This document shows, in pieces, positions 29,262-37,869 of a stretch of 64,000 bases of DNA; position 1 is the stretch's first letter; every line of letters begins with the position of its first letter. The notes below the pieces were generated by a model. It saw only the letters and a list, made by a program, of their open reading frames with translations, ran no database searches and was not told the DNA's origin. Both the position numbers and the translations under genes were made by a program. Source of the stretch: Alteromonas australica (GTDB lineage: Bacteria; Pseudomonadota; Gammaproteobacteria; Enterobacterales; Alteromonadaceae); contig NZ_CP008849.1 of NCBI RefSeq assembly GCF_000730385.1, positions 4,154,001-4,218,000 of the forward strand. The letters run 5' to 3'.

Positions 29262-30689
29262 ATGAAGAAAATTGCCTTAATCAGCGCGGCGGTAACGCTA
29301 GCGGTTCTCGTTATTGCGCCTAAATTTGTTGGCGATAACGTGGAATCCCAGGTGATAGACATCACTGATGCCTTAAACAACCATAGCATTTACGGGGCCG
29401 AGATTATTGAATACCAAAAGGGTTGGTTCAGTAGTACCGCGGATATCGCACTGACCATTAACGTCAACGATATTTTTAATGCTCAAAATGGCGCGACCTC
29501 TGCTGCCCCCACCGAAAGCAACCCCACTGTTATGGCGAAATTAGTTGCGCATCATGGCCCGATTTACGTAGGCGATAGCGTAGGCATTGGCCAAGCTCAA
29601 TACAGTGTGGTGTTAGAAGGGGAAGGGTTTAGAGAGTATTTGCAATGGGATCAGGACAGCCCTTTTTATCGTAATCAAGGGGTAGTAGGGTTATTTGGCG
29701 GCTTGTCATATGAAGATGAACTGCCAGCCATGACAGCAAGTATCGAAGAAGAAAGCTTTTATTTTTCATTTTCCGGCTATCAAGGTAAGGCAAAGAGTGA
29801 GGGAGACGCCACCCACTTTACCGGTTTAGCCCCCACTTTCTCATTTTCTACGGCCGAGTTTACCACCACAGTATCGACCTTAGATGTTGCTATGACTAGC
29901 TACGGCAGCATGCTTGCAGCCATTAAAGGCGAGTTGTTGGCATCAAGTAGCACCTTGTCTGTGGAAAAAGTCACCATTGAGCGCATAGAAGAAAGCACGG
30001 TAACCGTGAATGACATGGTCTTAACCACAGACGCCACACTCGAAGACGATGGTGCACTGGCTAACCTTGGAATGAACTACACAGTGAGCTCTGTTATGGC
30101 AGACGACTTTGAAGCTAGCTCGCTAGAATTTGGCCTTGAGTTCAACCGTTTAGATACCGACTTCATCAAAGCATATCAAAAGTTTAATAATGAATCGCTT
30201 TCTACACCGCCTCTGGAGATGGCGGCAAAATTAACCTCACTGATTGACGATCACCTATTAAGTTTACTGGCCGCATCGCCAGAATTAAATATTACCCACT
30301 TGTCGGGCACCTTTCCTGAAGGTGACATCCGCGCTCATGCCAATACGAAGCTGGTTAATATCGACACCTTACCCGATAACCTGATGAACCCAAGTTTTTG
30401 GGCCAAGCACTTAGACGCTGAGCTTGCCCTAGATGCGAAAGAAGAAGTTATGGTTTGGCTCACGTCGCTCTATTTGCAGAATCAGTATCAATCTACGGTA
30501 GAGGGTGCCAGCATGAGTGATGAGGAGTTACGCCGCGTAGCGCTAGAACAAGCACCAGGGGTTTTAGATTTCATCATAATGCAACAGCTTATGGTCAAAG
30601 AAGAGGGTCGCTATCGTTCAACAATAGCGGTCAAAGACGGTTTTTCTACTGTTAACGGCACCAAGGTACCTATTCCTCTTGCTCAATAG
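29262..30689 (+). CDS. DUF945 (YdgA-like) family protein
   Basis: 475 aa, AAGGG before the ATG. N-terminal hydrophobic helix (IALISAAVTLAVLVIAPKFVG) that is either a membrane anchor or an uncleaved signal, then a periplasmic part with the DUF945 pattern (EIIEYQKGWFSSTADIAL). The family has no firm function. It starts 56 bp after gspN, is followed by a strong terminator, and so may be the last gene of the type II secretion transcript; whether that reflects a shared role is unknown. Confidence 0.85.
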   Translation: MKKIALISAAVTLAVLVIAPKFVGDNVESQVIDITDALNNHSIYGAEIIEYQKGWFSSTADIALTINVNDIFNAQNGATSAAPTESNPTVMAKLVAHHGPIYVGDSVGIGQAQYSVVLEGEGFREYLQWDQDSPFYRNQGVVGLFGGLSYEDELPAMTASIEEESFYFSFSGYQGKAKSEGDATHFTGLAPTFSFSTAEFTTTVSTLDVAMTSYGSMLAAIKGELLASSSTLSVEKVTIERIEESTVTVNDMVLTTDATLEDDGALANLGMNYTVSSVMADDFEASSLEFGLEFNRLDTDFIKAYQKFNNESLSTPPLEMAAKLTSLIDDHLLSLLAASPELNITHLSGTFPEGDIRAHANTKLVNIDTLPDNLMNPSFWAKHLDAELALDAKEEVMVWLTSLYLQNQYQSTVEGASMSDEELRRVALEQAPGVLDFIIMQQLMVKEEGRYRSTIAVKDGFSTVNGTKVPIPLAQ

Positions 30690-30707
30690 CCGCATTTACA
30701 AACAATG

Positions 30708-30741
30708 AAGCGGTAAGGTTACTTCAACCTTACCGCTTTTT
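30708..30741 (+). terminator. Rho-independent terminator after the gsp/DUF945 unit
   Basis: 13-bp perfect stem (30708-30720 with 30726-30738, aagcggtaaggtt and complement), 5-nt loop, five T. Lies between converging genes; on the minus strand the T-run is weak. Confidence 0.92.
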
Positions 30742-30765
30742 GCATAATGTCATTGTGTGACACAC

Positions 30766-32154
30766 TTACTCAGCCTGCTTTTCTGCCACCATAATCGTTT
30801 TAATATTTACAAATTCCCGCATACCATAACCGCCGTGCTCACGACCATAGCCGCTATCTTTTACACCACCAAACGGTAGGTTTGGCTGAGCCAATGAATA
30901 ACCGTTAATATTGACCATACCGGTATCAAACTCATTCTTCGCTAAATCAATTGCATTATCAGTATCACTACTGAATATTCCGCCCCCTAGGCCGTAGCGA
31001 GAATCGTTAGCCACTTCCATCGCTTGCTTGTCATCTCTTGCACGAATAAGCGAAGCGACGGGGCCGAATAGCTCGTCGTCATAAGCAGGCATGCCTGGTG
31101 AAACGTCTTCAAGCACGGTAATAGGATAAAAATAGCCACCGTCGTCGGGGATTTCACCCCCTAATGATAACGTGGCCCCTTTATCGATAGATTCTTTCAC
31201 TTGTTCATGCAACTCGTCCCGCAAATCTTTTCGCGCCATGGGGCCAAGATCGGTATTTTCATTAGTAGGATCACCAACTTTCAGCTTCTTACACTGGGCG
31301 ATAAATTTATCTTTAAATTCGTCGTACACGCTATCGACCACAACAAACCGTTTTGCAGCCACACAGGTTTCGCCATTGTTAATCACTCGGCCTTGAATAC
31401 ACATCTCTACGGCGTGGTCGATATCGGCGTCAGCGAGCACAATAAAGGCATCGTTACTACCAAGCTCCATGACGGTTTTCTTTGACAAGCTCGCCGCTTC
31501 TTTCGCGACTTGTTTGCCTACTTCATCGCTGCCGGTAAAGGTTACGCCACGTACATACTTATGCTTGATAAGGTCGCTTGCGGTGCCACCATCAATCAGT
31601 AGTGACTGATATACATTTTTCGGAAATCCTGCATCTTCGTAAAGCTGCTGAATAGCCACCGCCATGCCAAATACATTTTTAGCATGCTTAAGCACGGTAG
31701 TATTGCCCGCCATGATATTCGACACGCTGTATCTGATCACTTGATACAGCGGAAAATTCCAAGGCTGAATACCTAAAATAACCCCAATGGGTTGATAGGT
31801 AATAATGGCGCGTCCTCCTTCAAAGATACGATGTTCATCTTCTAGAACAGCAGCGCCATGCTCTGCGGTATAGCGACAGATTTGCGCGCAAAGCTGCACT
31901 TCTTGTTTACCTTGCGCGGTAACTTTCCCCATTTCTTTGGTCATGAGGTTGGCGAGATCATCAACCCGAGCTTCCATTAAATCGGCAAGATTGTTTAGCA
32001 AATCTGCACGGGCAGCAAAAGATGTTCTGCGCCAATTTAAATACGCTTCTTGAGAACGGGTAATGGCTTGTTCGGCATCGTCCGCTGACATCAAATGATA
32101 ATGATCTAACTTCTCACCCGTCGCTGGGTTGTAGGTATCAATTGTCTCGCTCAT
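30766..32154 (-). CDS. NAD(P)-dependent aldehyde dehydrogenase, Sad/GabD-like
   Basis: 462 aa, same length and layout as E. coli Sad (YneI, succinate semialdehyde dehydrogenase). Catalytic Cys264 in NNGETCVAAKRF, general base Glu230 in ELGSND, Lys156 in LKHAKN, and PWNFPLYQVIRY as in Sad. The usual ELGG is ELGS here. Likely oxidises succinate semialdehyde or a similar aldehyde in the cytoplasm; substrate is inferred only from similarity. Monocistronic, with its ribosome site inside a hairpin. Confidence 0.88.
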   Translation of the reverse strand: MSETIDTYNPATGEKLDHYHLMSADDAEQAITRSQEAYLNWRRTSFAARADLLNNLADLMEARVDDLANLMTKEMGKVTAQGKQEVQLCAQICRYTAEHGAAVLEDEHRIFEGGRAIITYQPIGVILGIQPWNFPLYQVIRYSVSNIMAGNTTVLKHAKNVFGMAVAIQQLYEDAGFPKNVYQSLLIDGGTASDLIKHKYVRGVTFTGSDEVGKQVAKEAASLSKKTVMELGSNDAFIVLADADIDHAVEMCIQGRVINNGETCVAAKRFVVVDSVYDEFKDKFIAQCKKLKVGDPTNENTDLGPMARKDLRDELHEQVKESIDKGATLSLGGEIPDDGGYFYPITVLEDVSPGMPAYDDELFGPVASLIRARDDKQAMEVANDSRYGLGGGIFSSDTDNAIDLAKNEFDTGMVNINGYSLAQPNLPFGGVKDSGYGREHGGYGMREFVNIKTIMVAEKQAE

Positions 32155-32161
32155 AGTTACA

Positions 32162-32185
32162 CTCCTTAATCCGTTGGTTAAGGAG
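32162..32185 (-). promoter_or_regulatory. Hairpin that covers the ribosome site of the aldehyde dehydrogenase gene
   Basis: Perfect 8-bp inverted repeat ctccttaa (32162-32169) and ttaaggag (32178-32185) with an 8-nt loop. On the minus-strand mRNA the second arm is UUAAGGAG, the Shine-Dalgarno sequence, seven bases before the ATG at 32154. Such a fold would block translation until opened by heat, ligand or a protein. Structure is seen; control is inferred. Confidence 0.55.
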
Positions 32186-32305
32186 CTATTGCAACTAAGA
32201 AGCCAAATTAAAGCGAACTCACAAATGCTTTATATATCATTAGATTAGCTGTAAAAGCGCCAACAAATTTCATTGTTCAACACGCTTAGCAGTTGGTAAA
32301 GATTA

Positions 32306-32339
32306 CGGCCAAAGGTAAAGATTTCATTCTCTTTGGCCG
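32306..32339 (-). terminator. Possible terminator after yrfG-yjjX
   Basis: 9-bp perfect stem cggccaaag/ctttggccg (32306-32314, 32331-32339) with a 16-nt loop, six bases after the yjjX stop on the minus strand. No strong T-run follows, so the call is tentative. Confidence 0.4.
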
Positions 32340-32345
32340 CCAAGA

Positions 32346-32888
32346 TTAGTCTGTGTAGAGGTCGGGAAAGTGGAACTTGGCCATGGCCAAGGTGAGAGCT
32401 ACTTGATACACACTTTGCCGGGTAGCATGGTGACGGGTAAGTAAGCCAATAGCGCCGCCTTTTTGTTTGATATTGTGTGTGTCAAACAAGGCATCCATCA
32501 CATCGCCTAACTCTTCTCCACGCTGTAGCGCCTGGTACACGCTCACTGGCAAAGGTAGGTTTGCACTTCGTCCCACTGACCAATGTCCTTCATGATAGAT
32601 AACCACATAGGCAAAGGTCGCTGGGCCATCTTCAAAAACATCTACACCACCTTCGATGGCAACATACCAGGCTTCGTTTTCCCCACCACCATGAAGGGAC
32701 AGCAACGCTTTCACCCGGTTGATGGCGCCTTCTCGGGTTTCTTCTTCTGTCATGGGTTGGTCGGATACGCCACTGGGAACAGATATTCCCTCTACCTCAA
32801 AGGCTTCATCAAGTGTGTCACTTAAGGTTTCAAGGGCGGCATTCACTTTTACTGGATTTTGAGATCCCACATAAAGATAACTAATCAT
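32346..32888 (-). CDS. yjjX: Inosine/xanthosine triphosphatase
   Basis: 180 aa. Family motifs SQNPVKVNAALETL near the N-terminus, GVSDQPMTEEETREGAINR, and YVAIEGGVD. The enzyme removes ITP and XTP from the nucleotide pool so that deaminated purines do not enter RNA or DNA. It overlaps the 3' end of yrfG by 8 bp, so the two are cotranslated; in E. coli they are far apart. Confidence 0.93.
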   Translation of the reverse strand: MISYLYVGSQNPVKVNAALETLSDTLDEAFEVEGISVPSGVSDQPMTEEETREGAINRVKALLSLHGGGENEAWYVAIEGGVDVFEDGPATFAYVVIYHEGHWSVGRSANLPLPVSVYQALQRGEELGDVMDALFDTHNIKQKGGAIGLLTRHHATRQSVYQVALTLAMAKFHFPDLYTD

Positions 32889-33585
32889 GGTTTTTCTCTA
32901 TTGCATGTTGACGTATGTCATCCAGCATAAGGCGATAATCGGTGACAGCGGGAAACTCTGTGATATTGCGGTGCGGCAAGGTGCTATCAGGGTTGTCCAC
33001 TGCTAGTAGGTGTTTAATACCGAATTCTTTTGCCGCGGCCAATATAGGTAAAGAGTCGTCCACGAACAAGGTGCGCTCGGGGTTGAATTTCACCCTAGCT
33101 TGCAGCTTTTGCCAAAGGGATTGAGACTCTTTGGTGACACCAAACTCGTGGGTAGATATTAAATTGTCTATGTGGTCATCGAGTTGTGTAAACTCAAGTT
33201 TTAGCGCTAGGCTTCCAGGGTGGGCGTTGGTCACCAAAACCACGTTTCTCCCCGACGCATGCAAGGCCTCTAAAAAGGGAATGGTATCGTCTCGCAAGGT
33301 TAATAAATGCGCTAACTCTCTTTTGAGTGGCATAAATTCGTTATGTAAATCTAGCGCTAACGATTCGGCCCAATACTCAAGACAGTACCACTGTATCTGT
33401 CCAAAAACAGATTCATACCTTTTGGCCATTTCTTCTTGGCTTTGCGCCTCAGAAATACCACGCAATTCGGCTAACCGTTTGGGTAAATGATGAAGCCAAA
33501 ACTGGTTATCGTAGTGAAGATCCAACAAGGTGCCGTCCATATCCAGCAACACCGTATCAATTTCATTCCAGGGCAGAAAGGGCAA
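32881..33585 (-). CDS. yrfG: GMP/IMP nucleotidase YrfG (HAD superfamily)
   Basis: 234 aa with a TTG start; AAGGA lies six to seven bases before it and there is no in-frame ATG until the catalytic motif. HAD motif I is DMDGT (Asp15, Asp17), motif II VLVTNAH and motif III LFVDDSLPIL. Dephosphorylates purine 5'-monophosphates. Head-to-head with nudE (66 bp apart) and upstream of yjjX. Confidence 0.93.
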   Translation of the reverse strand: MPFLPWNEIDTVLLDMDGTLLDLHYDNQFWLHHLPKRLAELRGISEAQSQEEMAKRYESVFGQIQWYCLEYWAESLALDLHNEFMPLKRELAHLLTLRDDTIPFLEALHASGRNVVLVTNAHPGSLALKLEFTQLDDHIDNLISTHEFGVTKESQSLWQKLQARVKFNPERTLFVDDSLPILAAAKEFGIKHLLAVDNPDSTLPHRNITEFPAVTDYRLMLDDIRQHAIEKNHD

Positions 33586-33651
33586 GCGATTTTCCTTATA
33601 ATGAAGTAAGCTAGATACAGTAGGTATGATAACAAAGTTGTAGCGAGAGAC

Positions 33652-34215
33652 ATGCGAAAAATTGACCCGAATAAGCCGTTACCACAAATTCATCATCGGG
33701 AAATCGTTGCCCAGAGTAAACTCTTTCGGGTAGAACGCCTCGATTTAGAGTTCTCAAATGGTGCAACCCGCCAATTTGAACGAATGGCCGGGGGCAATCG
33801 CGGTGCCGTTATGATTGTACCTATGATAGACAAAGATACCTTAGTGCTTATTCGAGAATACGCCGCGGGCACCCACTCATACCAGTTAGGATTTCCAAAA
33901 GGGCTAATTGACCCTGGTGAAAGCGCCCTGGAAGCCGCCAATCGCGAATTAAAAGAAGAAGCCGGATTTGGCGCAAACGAATTAATTGAGCTACATAAAG
34001 TAAGTATGGCGCCTACATTCTTTAATGCCAATATGACCATTGTATTGGCACAAGACTTGTATCCTCAACAGCTAGAAGGTGATGAGCCAGAGCCCTTGGA
34101 GGTTATTCACTGGCCCCTTGCCGACGCTGATGCGTTACTCGCTCGCGAAGACTTTATTGAAGCTCGCTGTATAGCCGCCCTGTTACTAGCTCAAAAGTGG
34201 TTTAAGGAACAATAA
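33652..34215 (+). CDS. nudE: ADP compounds hydrolase NudE
   Basis: 187 aa, E. coli 186. Nudix box from Gly84 to Phe106 with the catalytic pattern G-x5-E-x7-RE-x2-EE-x-G intact (Glu90, Arg98, Glu99, Glu102, Glu103). Hydrolyses ADP-ribose, Ap3A, NADH and related compounds. C-terminus EARCIAALLLAQKW matches the family. Followed by cysQ three bases later, as in Vibrio and E. coli-type arrangements where these act in nucleotide clean-up. Confidence 0.96.
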   Translation: MRKIDPNKPLPQIHHREIVAQSKLFRVERLDLEFSNGATRQFERMAGGNRGAVMIVPMIDKDTLVLIREYAAGTHSYQLGFPKGLIDPGESALEAANRELKEEAGFGANELIELHKVSMAPTFFNANMTIVLAQDLYPQQLEGDEPEPLEVIHWPLADADALLAREDFIEARCIAALLLAQKWFKEQ

Positions 34216-34218
34216 TTT

Positions 34219-35064
34219 ATGCCCGATGATGCCCACGAAGACCTATTAGAAATAGCCAAAAGAATTGCAATAGAAGCTGGTGAGGCCGTGCTCACCGTGT
34301 ATGATAAAGGCGAGTTTGATGCCTACCAGAAAGAAGATGATTCGCCGGTAACCAGTGCAGATTACCTTGCCAATGACATCATTACGAAACAGCTTAGCGA
34401 AGCCACCCCCGATATTCCCATTCTTTCTGAAGAAAACAAACACGCCAGTTTAGAAGAACGCAAAGACTGGCCACGTTACTGGCTTATCGACCCCATTGAT
34501 GGCACACAAGAATTTATCGCCCGCAGCGGCGACTTTGCCGTGAACATTGCCCTTATTGAAAATAATGAGCCAAAGATTGGCGTCATTTTTTGGCCCCCAG
34601 GGCAATCATTGTATTACGCGGAAAAAGGAAAAGGAGCGTTTAAATCGTCTCCCGACGGGGATCATCCTATTTCGGTTCGCCAACTAGACGACCCTAAAAA
34701 CAGCGTGGTTATGATTGCCATAAGTCGTCGCCAATCCCGTGAAAAGGTATTAGGCCGTATGTGTGCTAAACGGGTATACCAAACCCTGCCTTTAGGCAGC
34801 TGTTCACTGAAAGCGTGCTTTATTGCAGAAGGTAAAGCCGACGTATTTATGCGTATTGGGGTTACCGGAGAATGGGATACAGGCGCCTCACAGTGCATTG
34901 TTTCAGAAGCGGGTGGTAGCATTGCGGCCGCCAATTTCGAACCTTTGACATACAACCAGCGCCATTCGCTAGAAAACCCGGATTTTGTGGTAATGGGCGA
35001 TCAACGGGTGCCTTGGCAAGACGTTGTGCAGTATAATGATTTTGTAAACCCTCATACAAAGTAA
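34219..35064 (+). CDS. cysQ: 3'(2'),5'-bisphosphate nucleotidase CysQ
   Basis: 281 aa of the inositol-monophosphatase fold. Metal-binding motifs: ILSEEN (Glu71, Glu72), DPIDGT (91-96) and GEWDTGASQ near the C-terminus. Converts PAP, the by-product of sulfate assimilation and of acyl-carrier-protein loading, to AMP; lithium-sensitive in the family. Membrane-associated cytoplasmic enzyme. Transcribed with nudE. Confidence 0.93.
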   Translation: MPDDAHEDLLEIAKRIAIEAGEAVLTVYDKGEFDAYQKEDDSPVTSADYLANDIITKQLSEATPDIPILSEENKHASLEERKDWPRYWLIDPIDGTQEFIARSGDFAVNIALIENNEPKIGVIFWPPGQSLYYAEKGKGAFKSSPDGDHPISVRQLDDPKNSVVMIAISRRQSREKVLGRMCAKRVYQTLPLGSCSLKACFIAEGKADVFMRIGVTGEWDTGASQCIVSEAGGSIAAANFEPLTYNQRHSLENPDFVVMGDQRVPWQDVVQYNDFVNPHTK

Positions 35065-35143
35065 TAGATTTATCGTAAGGTTTCACGTTTACTGTGAGTC
35101 ATCCTCGCAGGTATTTTGTTTGCGTAAACAAAGGAGTAATAAC

Positions 35144-35728
35144 ATGATTACAGCTCGAATTCGGACGTTGTCTGCTGCGCTTATTGCCTGTGGATTTGCT
35201 TTCCCTGCGATGGCTGACTGGAATGTAGACAAAGACACCAGCGCATTGCATTTCCTCTCTACTAAAAATGCACAAGTCACAGAAGTGCATCAATTTGATA
35301 GCTTCGACGGCAGTCTTTCAGACAGTGGAGCGCTAAGTATTGAGGTAGATTTGGCCTCAGTAAATACTGCCATAGATATTCGCAATTCACGAATGCAAGA
35401 GATGCTGTTTAATGTCGCTGAGTTTGCAAAAGCCACGTTTGTTGCCGACTTACCTGACACCCTCACAGACCTGGAAAATGGCGATGTGGTAGTGGCCAAA
35501 GTTGACGGCATCCTTACCCTACATGGCAAGGCCGTACCCACGACCTTTGCAATAAAAGCCAGTAAACTCGATGACGATACAATGACGGTAAGTACTGTTT
35601 CTCCTACTTTAATTAAGGCTGAAGCATTTGGCCTGACAGAAGGGGTAGAAGCATTGCAAAAGATTGCTGGGTTGAAAAGCATTACTACCACAGTACCAGT
35701 CACGTTCTCTGTCACCTTTACCCGTTAA
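35144..35728 (+). CDS. YceI family periplasmic protein
   Basis: 194 aa from the ATG at 35144, which has AAAGGAG eight bases upstream (an in-frame GTG at 35120 is less likely). Signal peptide ends AMA before DWNVDKDTSALHFLSTK. The YceI lipocalin-like barrel binds a polyprenyl chain in known relatives; conserved blocks here are HQFDSFDGSLSDSG, DIRNSRMQEMLF and DGILTLHGKAVPTTF. In E. coli yceI is linked to a cytochrome b561 gene; that is not the case here. Confidence 0.9.
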   Translation: MITARIRTLSAALIACGFAFPAMADWNVDKDTSALHFLSTKNAQVTEVHQFDSFDGSLSDSGALSIEVDLASVNTAIDIRNSRMQEMLFNVAEFAKATFVADLPDTLTDLENGDVVVAKVDGILTLHGKAVPTTFAIKASKLDDDTMTVSTVSPTLIKAEAFGLTEGVEALQKIAGLKSITTTVPVTFSVTFTR

Positions 35729-35764
35729 AGATAAAATGGGTATACGACTGCGCGACTCAGGTAG

Positions 35765-35820
35765 GTAGTGACCGCCGTGAAAAGTAGTCACCGCCGTGAA
35801 AAGTAGTCACCGCCGTGAAA
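35765..35820 (+). repeat. Three tandem 19-bp repeats
   Basis: Units start at 35765, 35784 and 35803; the unit is gtagtcaccgccgtgaaaa. The first unit has one change (g for c at position 6) and the third lacks the last base. No spacer, so it is not a CRISPR array. It lies between the yceI stop and a strong terminator and does not overlap a gene. Confidence 0.9.
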
Positions 35821-35825
35821 GTCAT

Positions 35826-35862
35826 AAAAAATCCGATATCAGTTCCTGATATCGGATTTTTT
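35826..35862. terminator. Strong bidirectional terminator between yceI-like gene and opgH
   Basis: Perfect 17-bp stem (35826-35842 with 35846-35862, aaaaaatccgatatcag and complement), 3-nt loop, six T on either strand. Serves the plus-strand YceI gene and the minus-strand opgGH operon. Confidence 0.95.
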
Positions 35863-35886
35863 GTATGCGTGAAGGTCCGTTGTAAC

Positions 35887-37869
35887 TTATGCGGCCTGTT
35901 GCTGAATACCTTGCATAGGCAGTGGCTTTTGATGTAACGCCTGTTCAGGCATTGTTACCCACAAGCTATCTGGTAGCGCTGGAACTTCCGCTTTATACTG
36001 AGAAATTGAGAAGTAATTCATGGCGACACGTAAACGCTTAAGTGCCATACATTCTTTTACTTCCTGGTCGATAACGAAAACACCCCAATTGCGTAAGCTA
36101 ACACCTAGGTGAGTAGAACTAGACAAGCGGATAATAGGCGCCGCCAGTACCATCCCAATTAAAACAGGAAGTAGCCACATAAACAGTGATGGCGTGTAGT
36201 AGAAGGTTGTCACGCCCCAAATTACTGCTAAACAACTCATTATTTGGGTATGCTTAAAGGCCACAGACCAAGGCACCTTGCGTCCTTCACGTTCTTGGGC
36301 TTCCCATTTAACTGAATGGCCAATAAAGACACTGATCACAAAGTAGCTGTGATAAAACATCATGAGAGGGGCAATCAATACCGCCATTACAAGCTCTAAA
36401 ATGGCGCTTTTAAGCAACGAAAAGGCGCCGCCAAACTCACTTCTACGTTTGATGAGCGCTAAGGTAATACCCAGCAATTTAGGTAGAAATAATAGCGCTG
36501 CTGTGCCCCACATTGTCACCATCATCATGTCTTGGCGTGCCACCTGCCAACTTGGGAAAAGTTGATATTCTGACACAAAGAAGTCAGGCACAGAAGTAGC
36601 ACGAATAAGCGCATCTGCGGTACCTAGCGCAAGCATACAAAATAGTACAAGTGAAGAAATGTAGGCAAAAGCTCCGAATAAAAAATGCAAGCGGTTAGCT
36701 GTTTTTAGCCCTTTCACCTTTAATAAACCCAAATGCTGAATGTTGCCTTGAACCCAGCGGCGATCGCGAATGGCATAATCGACGATGTTACTAGGTACCT
36801 CTTCGTAACTGCCTGTGGTGTCGGTCAGTAAGTAAGCCTGCCAGCCAGCTCGACGTAAAAGTGCAGCTTCCACAAAATCGTGACTCAGTACTTCGCCACC
36901 AAACGGTGCGCGGCCTTCAAGGGTTGGTAGGCCACAATGCTGCATGAAAGGGGCAATACGAATGATGGCATTGTGCCCCCAGTAATTTGCACTGTCTGTC
37001 TGCCAAAACGACAAGCCTGTTGCCAGCATAGGGCTATAGAGATGCGCTGCAAATTGAACAAACCGACCAAAGAAAGTATCTTGGCGAACGGGCATCGGTA
37101 TAGTTTGCACTAACGCGGTGTCTGGATTCTGCTCAATGCGACGGGCAAGGTCTAGCATGCGCTCACCACTCATTATGCTATCCGCATCCAGTACAATCAT
37201 AGACTCATAGTTTGCACCCCAGCGCTCACAAAAATCTTTCAGATTACCCACTTTCCTATGGCTGTTTTCTTCCCGGCGACGGTAAAAAACATGGCTAGCA
37301 TACTGGCCTAAGCGCTTAGTCATGCGGTTCCATGCGCGTAATTCTGCCTCAGCTTTTTGTTCGTCACGTGTATCGCTTAACATGAAGAAATCAAATTGTT
37401 CAGCCTGTGTGCTGCCCATAATTTCCCGTACACACGCTTCAAAACCTACCATAATTCTGCGGGTATCTTCATTGTACACCGGCATTACCACCGCGTGTTT
37501 TTGCACCAGAGGGCTATCTTGGTCTGGCGCACATTGCTTTTTACGGAGGCTAAGGGGGTCAATGTTGAACAACTGCAATACAAACCCAATTATGCCTGTC
37601 CAAAATGCCATGCATAACCAGGCAAAAAGGGTTAATCCAAGACCCAATTGGGCTATTTCAAGGTTCGTTAGCCCGTTGGGCAGAAATATCTCGTATAAAC
37701 TCCAACCGGCCAGTGCCGTGCTTGGAATAACTAGCATTGCCATAATAAACAAACGCATATGCTCTCCTTTGGTGTTCAGGTGGCTATGGGTCGACGATGC
37801 GTCTGTCGACGGTTTCTTTGTCTGCAAACCTTCTTGCAAACCTAGGCTATTACTGTGGTTGGTAGACAT
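35887..37869 (-). CDS. opgH: Osmoregulated periplasmic glucan glucosyltransferase OpgH, short form
   Basis: 660 aa from the ATG at 37869 (GAGG about nine bases upstream; a GTG at 37917 is possible). Inner-membrane GT2 enzyme that polymerises glucose from UDP-glucose and exports the chain. Motifs: VVMPVYNED, VLDADSIMSGERM, and RDRRWVQGN (the Q/RxxRW type). First transmembrane helix begins near residue 39, so only a short cytoplasmic lead is present; E. coli OpgH is 847 aa with about 140 residues before its first helix. Overlaps opgG by 20 bp. Confidence 0.94.
   Translation of the reverse strand: MSTNHSNSLGLQEGLQTKKPSTDASSTHSHLNTKGEHMRLFIMAMLVIPSTALAGWSLYEIFLPNGLTNLEIAQLGLGLTLFAWLCMAFWTGIIGFVLQLFNIDPLSLRKKQCAPDQDSPLVQKHAVVMPVYNEDTRRIMVGFEACVREIMGSTQAEQFDFFMLSDTRDEQKAEAELRAWNRMTKRLGQYASHVFYRRREENSHRKVGNLKDFCERWGANYESMIVLDADSIMSGERMLDLARRIEQNPDTALVQTIPMPVRQDTFFGRFVQFAAHLYSPMLATGLSFWQTDSANYWGHNAIIRIAPFMQHCGLPTLEGRAPFGGEVLSHDFVEAALLRRAGWQAYLLTDTTGSYEEVPSNIVDYAIRDRRWVQGNIQHLGLLKVKGLKTANRLHFLFGAFAYISSLVLFCMLALGTADALIRATSVPDFFVSEYQLFPSWQVARQDMMMVTMWGTAALLFLPKLLGITLALIKRRSEFGGAFSLLKSAILELVMAVLIAPLMMFYHSYFVISVFIGHSVKWEAQEREGRKVPWSVAFKHTQIMSCLAVIWGVTTFYYTPSLFMWLLPVLIGMVLAAPIIRLSSSTHLGVSLRNWGVFVIDQEVKECMALKRLRVAMNYFSISQYKAEVPALPDSLWVTMPEQALHQKPLPMQGIQQQAA

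Noticed and set aside
35765..35820. Short repeats as a possible CRISPR array
   Set aside because: Units are directly adjacent with no spacers, only three copies, and no cas genes are present.
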